From Dehalococcoidia bacterium (GTDB taxonomy: Bacteria; Chloroflexota; Dehalococcoidia; DSTF01; JALHUB01), in assembly GCA_022865685.1 (NCBI GenBank), contig JALHUB010000155.1, positions 1 to 11,027 on the forward strand: a DNA stretch of 11,027 nt. Reading direction: 5' to 3'. Of this stretch, positions 6,361 through 11,027 are shown piece by piece; within the stretch, counting starts at the first letter, position 1; every line of letters starts with the position of its first letter. Made by a program: the position numbers and the translations under genes. Below the pieces are notes generated by a model. That model searched no databases, was not told the origin of the DNA, and saw nothing but the letters and a program-made list of their open reading frames with translations.

Positions 6361-7083
6361 TTGGACGACATCGCCGCCCTTTCGGCCGAAATCGACGCCC
6401 GCCTCCGCGCGCTCGCCAACCCCGAGCGAAAGCGCGTCGCCGTCACCTACTTCCCGACCGCGATGGAGGTCATCGGCGTCTCGGTGCCGGACCTGCGCGC
6501 CATCGCCCGCGACATGGCGCGACGCCTTCGCGGCGCCCACGCGGAAGACGTTCTCGAACTGGTCGAAACCGTGATCGACGCCAACACCTTCGAGGGGCGC
6601 CAGGCCGCCTACGAGGTCCTGGCCCGTCATCCTGCCGCGCTGGCCGCCCTCACGGCGGAGCGCGTCGAGCGCCTCGGCCGCGGCATCGACAACTGGGCGT
6701 CGGTCGATGCCTTCGCCGTCACCATCGCCGGGCTGGCCTGGCGCGAAGGCGAGCTCGATGACGACGCCGTGCAGCGCTGGGTGAAGTCGCCGGACCGCTG
6801 GTGGCGACGCGCCGCCGTGGTCTGCACCGTCGCCCTCAACCAGAAGTCGCACGGCGGCACGGGCGATACGGCGCGCACGCTGGCGATATGCGAGATCGTC
6901 GCCGGCGACCGCGACGACATGGTGGCGAAGGCGCTGTCGTGGGCGCTGCGAGCGCTCAGCGTCGTCGACCGCGAAGCCGTCGTTGCGTTCCTCGACCGAC
7001 ACGGCCCGGAGCTGCCGTCGCGCGTTCGCCGCGAGGTCGGCAGCAAGCTGGCGACAGGGTTGAAGAACCGCAGGAACGTGTAG
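6361..7083 (+). CDS. DNA alkylation repair protein, AlkD-like (HEAT-repeat glycosylase family)
   Basis: The 240-residue, largely helical protein matches the DNA alkylation repair family related to AlkC/AlkD, which excises 3- and 7-alkylpurines using stacked HEAT-like repeats. Landmarks are YFPTAMEVIGVSVPDLR (30-46), NTFEGRQAAYEVL, DNWASVDAF with W112 and D116, and KALSWALRAL with W194. W112, D116 and W194 correspond in spacing to the active-site Trp/Asp/Trp of Bacillus AlkD. The start is TTG at 6361; the frame is closed by the mop stop 6 nt upstream and the next in-frame ATG (6463) would remove a conserved helix, so TTG with reinitiation after mop is the best choice. No Shine-Dalgarno is seen. 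The TAG stop belongs to a GTAG hairpin, and the last residues KNRRNV may derive from the repeat. Confidence 0.87.
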   Translation: MDDIAALSAEIDARLRALANPERKRVAVTYFPTAMEVIGVSVPDLRAIARDMARRLRGAHAEDVLELVETVIDANTFEGRQAAYEVLARHPAALAALTAERVERLGRGIDNWASVDAFAVTIAGLAWREGELDDDAVQRWVKSPDRWWRRAAVVCTVALNQKSHGGTGDTARTLAICEIVAGDRDDMVAKALSWALRALSVVDREAVVAFLDRHGPELPSRVRREVGSKLATGLKNRRNV

Positions 7084-7105
7084 GGTCGGGGCTCCATACC
7101 CGACC
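7080..7105 (+). repeat. GTAG-footed hairpin (REP-like) at the AlkD-like stop codon
   Basis: GTAG (7080-7083) is followed by GGTCGGG (7084-7090), an 8-nt loop, and CCCGACC (7099-7105), a perfect 7-bp stem. It resembles the selA-end element (GTAG then GTCGGCG). The stop codon is the TAG of GTAG. AGGAACGTG just before it (7072-7080) also occurs in the RAYT-end repeat (6050-6058). Confidence 0.6.
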
Positions 7106-7152
7106 AGCCATCTTGTCAATGTCCGGCGCTGGCTATCCTTCGTCCTCTCGCC

Positions 7153-7171
7153 TACAATGGCGGAAGGAGGA
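7153..7171 (+). promoter_or_regulatory. -10 box and Shine-Dalgarno of the nitroreductase gene
   Basis: TACAAT (7153-7158) has the same core as the mutS2 box but no TG extension. GGAAGGAGG (7162-7170) follows and ends 6 nt before the ATG at 7177. The predicted leader is about 12 nt and would begin within or next to the Shine-Dalgarno. TGGCTA at 7130-7135 is a weak -35. Confidence 0.5.
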
Positions 7172-7176
7172 GCGCC

Positions 7177-7815
7177 ATGAAGCCCACCATCGATGTCTTC
7201 GAAGCCATCGGCACGCTCCGCGCTATGCGCCGCTCCAGCGACGAGCCCGTCAGCGACGACGATCTCTGGACGATCATCGAAGCAGCGACGATGGCCCCCA
7301 GCGGCGGCAACCGCCAGCCCTGGAACTTCGTCGTCATCCGCGACCCGGAGACGAAGCGCCACATCGGCGAGTACTACCGTCGCGCCTGGGACGAGACGTA
7401 CGGCAAGCTGCCGGCGCCTCCGCCGTCGTCCTCCGACGAAGGGCTGGGCCGCGCCTATCGCTCCGCCGAGCACCTGGCGCACCACCTGGCGGACGCGCCC
7501 GTGCTGATCATGGTCACGACACGCGGCGCCGGCTTCGGTACGTCGCCCACAGGCTCGTCCATCTTCCCCGCGGTGCAGAACCTGATGCTCGCCGCGCGCG
7601 CCCTCGGCCTCGGCAGCACGATAACGACGCTCCACCGCATGTACGAGGCCGATGTCAAGAAGCTTCTGGCGATCCCCGACGACGTCGAGACCATGGCGCT
7701 CATCCCTGTCGGGCATCCGCGGGGTCGATTCGGCCCGCCGCGCCGTGTGCCCGTCGAAGAGGTAGTTTTCTGGGAGAAGTGGGGCACGACGCGCGGCCGC
7801 AAGCCGGCTGAGTGA
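7177..7815 (+). CDS. Nitroreductase family FMN-dependent oxidoreductase
   Basis: The 212-residue protein has the nitroreductase fold signatures: LRAMRRSSDEPV (14-25) supplies the FMN-phosphate arginines, APSGGNRQPWNFVVIRD (40-56) is the flavin and dimer segment, and ALGLGSTITTLH (142-153) is the second glycine-rich FMN-binding stretch. Such enzymes are homodimeric and use NAD(P)H to reduce nitro compounds, quinones or other substrates; the specific substrate cannot be told from sequence. The insert at about 70-95 (APPPSSSDEGLGRAYRSAEH) matches a sub-branch often called nitroreductase family protein. The start is fixed by a strong GGAAGGAGG. rarA starts 7 nt after the stop, so both are probably one transcript, though a functional link is not evident. 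Confidence 0.9.
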   Translation: MKPTIDVFEAIGTLRAMRRSSDEPVSDDDLWTIIEAATMAPSGGNRQPWNFVVIRDPETKRHIGEYYRRAWDETYGKLPAPPPSSSDEGLGRAYRSAEHLAHHLADAPVLIMVTTRGAGFGTSPTGSSIFPAVQNLMLAARALGLGSTITTLHRMYEADVKKLLAIPDDVETMALIPVGHPRGRFGPPRRVPVEEVVFWEKWGTTRGRKPAE

Positions 7816-7822
7816 GGCACCG

Positions 7823-9199
7823 ATGCCAAACACACGCGGCAAGGGCCGCCGGCCGGACATGTTCGAGCAGAGCGCCCGCGCCCGCAGCGAACGCGAGGCG
7901 CCGCTCGCCGCGCGAATGCGTCCGCGCAACTTCGACGAGTTCGTCGGGCAGGAGCACCTCGTCGGCGAGGGCCGGATGCTGCGCCGCCTCATCGAGAGCG
8001 ACCAGGTCCCGTCGATGATCTTCTGGGGCCCACCCGGCAGCGGCAAGACGACGCTGGCGCGCATCATCGCCACGCAGACGAAGTCGCACTTCGAGCCGAT
8101 CTCCGCCGTGACTGCGGGCGTCGGCGACCTGCGACGCATCGTGGCCGAGGCGCGGGAGCGTCGCAACCTCTACGCCCAGCGGACAATCCTCTTCATCGAT
8201 GAGATCCACCGCTTCAACAAGGCGCAGCAGGACGTCGTCCTGCCGCACGTCGAAGACGGCACCGTCACGCTCATCGGTGCGACGACGGAGAACCCGTCGT
8301 TCGAGGTCATCGGGCCGCTGCTGTCGCGCTCCCGCGTGTACACGCTAAACCTCCTGACACCGGAGCAGGTCGAGACGATAATCCGGCGGGCGCTGGCCGA
8401 CGAAGAGCGCGGGCTTGGCCGCGAGAAGCTGGCGGTCGACGACGAGGCGATCAAGGCGCTGGCTGGCAGCACCGGCGGCGACGCGCGCATCGCCCTCAAC
8501 GCCCTCGAGCTGGCGACGGCGGCGGCACGACCCGACGAAGACAGCGTCAAGCAGGTCACCCGCGAGCTCATCGAGGAAGCGCTCCAGCACCGCACCTACC
8601 TGTACGACCGCGCGGGCGAGGCGCACTACGACACCATCTCCGCCTTCATCAAGTCGCTGCGCGGCTCCGACCCAGATGCCGCCGTCTACTGGCTGGCGCG
8701 CATGATCGAAGCCGGCGAAGACCCCCTCTTCGTCGTGCGGCGCATGGTGATCCTGGCAGCGGAAGACATCGGCCTGGCCGACCCACAGGCGCTGGTCATC
8801 GCGACGGCCTGTCAGCAGGCGGTGCACTTCGTCGGCATGCCGGAGGGCTATCTGCCGATGGCGGAGTGCGCCATCTACCTGGCGACGGCCCCGAAGAGCA
8901 ACTCCGCCCTCAGCGCCTACGGCCGCGCCGTCGCCGATGCGCGCGAGACGCGGAACGACCCGGTGCCGCTTCACCTGCGTAACGCCGTCACGGGCCTGAT
9001 GCGGGAGATGGGATACGGCCGCGAGTACAAGTACGCTCACAGCTTCCCCGGCCATCGCGTCGAGCAGGAGCACCTGCCGGAGCGACTCCGTGGCCATCGC
9101 TACTACGAGCCGGGCGAACTGGGCTGGGAACGCCGGATCTGGGAAGAGTACCAGCGGCTGAAGGCGGCGTCGAAGAAGGGCGGCGGCGGGCCCGGCTAG
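7823..9199 (+). CDS. rarA: Replication-associated recombination protein RarA (MgsA), AAA+ ATPase
   Basis: The 458-residue clamp-loader-like ATPase starts its conserved part at LAARMRPRNFDEFVGQEHLV. Walker A GPPGSGKT is at 69-76, Walker B ILFIDEIHRFNK has D126/E127, sensor 1 is GATTENPSFE, and LLSRSRV carries the arginine finger. The C-terminal part (YDTISAFIKSLRGSDPDAAV, then RMIEAGEDPLFVVRRMVILAAEDIG) is the tetramerisation domain diagnostic of RarA/WRNIP1. It acts at stalled forks with SSB. GTGAGG precedes ATG 7823, but most relatives begin close to MFEQ, so ATG at 7859 (residue 13) is an alternative start. The gene meets the minus-strand NUDIX gene tail to tail; both TAG stops lie within CTAG 9196-9199. 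Confidence 0.95.
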   Translation: MPNTRGKGRRPDMFEQSARARSEREAPLAARMRPRNFDEFVGQEHLVGEGRMLRRLIESDQVPSMIFWGPPGSGKTTLARIIATQTKSHFEPISAVTAGVGDLRRIVAEARERRNLYAQRTILFIDEIHRFNKAQQDVVLPHVEDGTVTLIGATTENPSFEVIGPLLSRSRVYTLNLLTPEQVETIIRRALADEERGLGREKLAVDDEAIKALAGSTGGDARIALNALELATAAARPDEDSVKQVTRELIEEALQHRTYLYDRAGEAHYDTISAFIKSLRGSDPDAAVYWLARMIEAGEDPLFVVRRMVILAAEDIGLADPQALVIATACQQAVHFVGMPEGYLPMAECAIYLATAPKSNSALSAYGRAVADARETRNDPVPLHLRNAVTGLMREMGYGREYKYAHSFPGHRVEQEHLPERLRGHRYYEPGELGWERRIWEEYQRLKAASKKGGGGPG

Positions 9200-9789
9200 G
9201 CGGACGCGCCGCCATCCGAGAGAAGACGCAGGAACTGCGCCAGGTTGCGCGCCGTCGCGCCCCAGATGACATGGCCGTGGAAGCGGTAGAAGCGCATCTC
9301 TATGTCCTGGCCGTCCAAGTGGCGTAGCTCCACTCCGCCGTTGGTCTCGTCGAGGAGGTGCGCCAGCGGTATCTCCAGGATCTCGTCGACCTCGTGATCG
9401 GCGTGGCTGTAGTGGTAGGGAGCGGCCGTGGTCAGGAAGCCGACGAACGGCGAGATGACGAAGTTGCTGCCGCGGGAGACGATGTCGTCGAGCTGGCCGA
9501 TGCGCTCCATGTGCGCGGGTGAGATGCCCACCTCTTCGAACGTCTCACGGACCGCTGTCGCGAAGAGATCATCGTCGCCGGCTTCCTGGCGGCCGCCGGG
9601 GAAGCAGATCTCGCCCTTGTGGTGCTCCACTAGCTCCGTCCTCTTCGTGAACAGGAGGTGCGTCTCGCCGTCCGCGTCGTAGAGGAGCAAGAGCACGCCG
9701 GCGGATGCTCGCCCGCCGGGCTCGATGCGTTGCGGACGGTAGACGCTGAGCCGCCGCCGGACTTCTTCGAGATAGGTTCTTGCCGTCAT
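9196..9789 (-). CDS. NUDIX hydrolase, CoA pyrophosphatase (NudL/YeaB)-like
   Basis: The 197-residue protein carries a NUDIX box from G66 to I89 (GGRQEAGDDDLFATAVRE then TFEEVGI) with R81, E82, E85 and E86. Compared with the canonical box, one residue is added before the REXXEE part, as in CoA pyrophosphatases. Just upstream, LLFTKRTELVEHHKGEICFP (45-64) fits the UPF0035 motif (LLT-R, HKG, FPGG) linked to CoA recognition. Such enzymes split CoA or its oxidised forms into 3',5'-ADP and phosphopantetheine. The C-terminal half (VDEILEIPLAHLLD, FRFHGHVIWGATARNL-like) is also typical. No Shine-Dalgarno is visible before the ATG. A tRNA gene on the same strand ends 46 nt upstream with no terminator between, so they may be cotranscribed. 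The end overlaps rarA by 3-4 nt. Confidence 0.88.
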   Translation of the reverse strand: MTARTYLEEVRRRLSVYRPQRIEPGGRASAGVLLLLYDADGETHLLFTKRTELVEHHKGEICFPGGRQEAGDDDLFATAVRETFEEVGISPAHMERIGQLDDIVSRGSNFVISPFVGFLTTAAPYHYSHADHEVDEILEIPLAHLLDETNGGVELRHLDGQDIEMRFYRFHGHVIWGATARNLAQFLRLLSDGGASA

Positions 9790-9835
9790 CGAGGGGCGAT
9801 CTTCGGAGGGATCTTCATTCGACGTTCGTTGTCCC

Positions 9836-9910
9836 TGGTGGGCCCGGCAGGGATCGAACCTGCGACCAACCGGTTATGAGCCGGCCGCTCTGCCGCTGAG
9901 CTACGGGCCC
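9836..9910 (-). tRNA. tRNA with CAU anticodon (tRNA-Ile2 or elongator tRNA-Met)
   Basis: The minus strand folds as a complete 75-nt cloverleaf: acceptor GGGCCCG with CGGGCCC, D arm GCTC-GAGC, anticodon stem GCCGG with CCGGT and loop CTCATAA (anticodon CAT), T arm GCAGG-TTCGATC-CCTGC, discriminator A and an encoded CCA. The acceptor starts with a paired G1-C72 and the anticodon stem lacks three G-C pairs, so it is not the initiator. C4-G69 and C5-G68 pairs agree with tRNA-Ile2, whose anticodon is modified to lysidine by TilS, but elongator tRNA-Met cannot be excluded. Its own -10 lies at 9920-9925. Confidence 0.93.
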
Positions 9911-9919
9911 CTCGCGGCA

Positions 9920-9925
9920 ATTATA
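9920..9925 (-). promoter_or_regulatory. TATAAT -10 box of the tRNA gene
   Basis: On the minus strand a perfect TATAAT lies 9 nt before the first base of the tRNA, leaving at most a 2-3 nt leader. TGCCTG at 9948-9943, 17 bp upstream, is a poor -35. The surrounding AT-rich patch stands out from the GC-rich neighbourhood. Confidence 0.6.
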
Positions 9926-9976
9926 CATCGATTTCTCTCGACCAGGCACCTGACGCGCCCAGCCTTCTCGATTGGT

Positions 9977-10005
9977 TTGACAGGGACCGCTCCGGCTGCT
10001 AAACG
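9977..10005 (+). promoter_or_regulatory. Promoter of otsB (TTGACA, 17 bp, TGC-TAAACG)
   Basis: TTGACA at 9977-9982 is a perfect -35. After exactly 17 bp comes TAAACG (10000-10005), preceded by TGC as in the other extended -10 boxes of the window. The -10 itself matches the consensus poorly, but the full layout is convincing. The GTG at 10013 follows by 7 nt, so the transcript would begin at or next to the start codon. Confidence 0.55.
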
Positions 10006-10012
10006 TACGGTT

Positions 10013-10819
10013 GTGAACGCGAATCTGTTCGAAGAGGCTATCGCCGCCGCGACGCGCGTCCTGCAGGAGCGTCCGTCGGCGCTGATCAGCGATATCGACG
10101 GCACGCTCAGCCCCATCGTCGCCTCGCCGGAAGAAGCGGTTGTGATGCCGGAGTGCCGTCTCGCCCTGCACGCGCTCGCCACTCGGCTCGACCTCGTCGC
10201 CGTCATCTCAGGCCGGACGGCGGCGGAGGCGCGTCGCATGGTGGGCATCGACGATCTCCTGTACGTCGGCAACCATGGCCTGGAGCGCTGGGACCGCGTC
10301 GAGGGCTATCGCGACGAGGCCGCCGCCTTCAAGGGCGAGATGCGAGAGCTGCGGGCGACGCTGGAGAGGGAGCTGCGGGGGGCCCAGGGCGTCCGCATCG
10401 AGGACAAGGGCGTCATCCTTTCGCTGCACTATCGCGGAGCGTCGCGGCCCGACGAGGTCCGGCAGCAGATCCTGGGACTACTGGACAGCTTGCTGGCGCC
10501 ATCGCGCTTTGTCGTCGCTGAGGGGAAGATGGTCGTCGAGGTGAGGCCGCCGCTGGCGCTGGACAAAGGGACGGTCATCGAGGGGCTCGTCCTGGGGCGC
10601 GGCCTGAGAGGCGCCGTCTTCCTGGGTGACGACGTTACCGACGTCGACGCGATGCGGGGGCTTAAACGCATGCGTGAGTGCGGACTCGCGAGCCTCGCTA
10701 TCGGCGTTGCCGGCGACGGCATGCCGGACGCCCTCGCCACTGAATCCGACCTGCTGCTGCCGGGCCCGCCGGCGGTCGCGGCGTTCCTGGAGGCGCTGGC
10801 GCGGGCGTTATCCGCCTAG
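10013..10819 (+). CDS. otsB: Trehalose-6-phosphate phosphatase
   Basis: With the GTG start the protein has 268 residues. It is a HAD-superfamily phosphatase of the OtsB type: motif I SDIDGTLSP with nucleophile D27 and D29, motif II VISGRT, the family marker GNHGLER, motif III lysine K185 in ALDKGTVIEGL, and motif IV LGDDVTDVDAM with D206, D207 and D210. It removes phosphate from trehalose-6-phosphate in the cytoplasm, the last step of the OtsA/OtsB route to trehalose, a stress and osmotic protectant. The synthase is not in the window. The frame stays open further upstream to a TTG at 9977, but that TTG is the first half of a perfect TTGACA -35 box, so GTG 10013 is preferred; no Shine-Dalgarno precedes it. 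It is divergent from the tRNA gene. Confidence 0.9.
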   Translation: MNANLFEEAIAAATRVLQERPSALISDIDGTLSPIVASPEEAVVMPECRLALHALATRLDLVAVISGRTAAEARRMVGIDDLLYVGNHGLERWDRVEGYRDEAAAFKGEMRELRATLERELRGAQGVRIEDKGVILSLHYRGASRPDEVRQQILGLLDSLLAPSRFVVAEGKMVVEVRPPLALDKGTVIEGLVLGRGLRGAVFLGDDVTDVDAMRGLKRMRECGLASLAIGVAGDGMPDALATESDLLLPGPPAVAAFLEALARALSA

Positions 10820-11027
10820 AATCCCCCCCAACGACAGACAGAATAGCCCTAAACTCAGGCCCCCCTCCTGCCGACAATAGAATGGGCGCCGGCTGCATGA
10901 AGGCGGCTAGGCCCAAGCTTACCCCTTTTCTCTGTCGCAGCATTCCGCAGAGACTTGGACGGCGGGCGGCCATGCTCACGAGTCGAGGCCACGGACGGCA
11001 CTCGGAGCTCCCGCCCGACAACGGCGC
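10820..11027. other. Gene-free right end of the window
   Basis: No supported gene is seen. A 6-bp inverted repeat TCTCTG (10929-10934) with CAGAGA (10948-10953) is present, and TAGAAT (10878-10883) could be a -10 box for a gene beginning near 10897 and running out of the window. No terminator follows otsB. Confidence 0.4.

Noticed and set aside
6064..8166. 700-residue open frame on the minus strand
   Set aside because: It lies opposite the mop, AlkD-like, nitroreductase and rarA genes, is rich in Arg/Ala/Val/Asp as expected for a GC-rich antisense frame, and shows no family motif.
10882..11027. Open frame from ATG 10882 (or 10897) to the right edge, near a TAGAAT box
   Set aside because: Only 49 codons are visible, no ribosome site, no recognisable motif; stop-free runs of this length are common at this GC content.

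Overview
The window is a GC-rich bacterial chromosome segment with eleven protein genes (one cut at the left edge), one tRNA and short gaps. No gene names the organism. High GC, a selA gene, extended -10 promoters placed so close to the start codon that the mRNAs look leaderless, and a RAYT transposase with GTAG-footed palindromes would fit a Chloroflexota-like or other uncultured lineage, but this is a weak inference.

Left part (1-3062): the 3' end of selA (selenocysteine synthesis), a pair of inverted GTAG-type palindromes, then a tightly coupled two-gene operon: the radical SAM enzyme of the AmmeMemoRadiSam system (amrS) and a fusion of a LigB-like extradiol dioxygenase domain with an AMMECR1 domain (amrA). 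The operon is followed by about 220 bp of gene-free DNA rich in hairpins. Middle (3063-7105): mutS2, a REP-associated tyrosine transposase (RAYT), a small molybdopterin/molybdate-binding Mop (TOBE) protein and an AlkD-like DNA alkylation repair protein. Right part (7106-11027): a nitroreductase and rarA in one short-gap operon, a convergent NUDIX CoA-pyrophosphatase-like gene whose stop codon overlaps that of rarA, a CAU-anticodon tRNA, and otsB (trehalose-6-phosphatase) reading away from the tRNA. The last 208 bp hold no gene I can support.

Three genome-maintenance proteins (MutS2, AlkD-like, RarA) lie among metabolic genes, but they do not form an obvious single pathway. The most distinctive signal is a set of six short palindromes carrying GTAG at one or both feet. 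Two lie inside or at the end of the RAYT gene itself, three provide the TAG stop codon of the preceding gene (selA, RAYT, AlkD-like), and one is embedded in the 3' coding end of amrS. Together they look like a RAYT/REP system that has been trimming or extending gene 3' ends. A second theme is promoter layout: TGCTAYAAT extended -10 boxes occur exactly 9 nt before the ATG of both amrS and mutS2, and a similar layout moves the otsB start to a GTG, because the longer TTG-started reading begins inside the -35 box.
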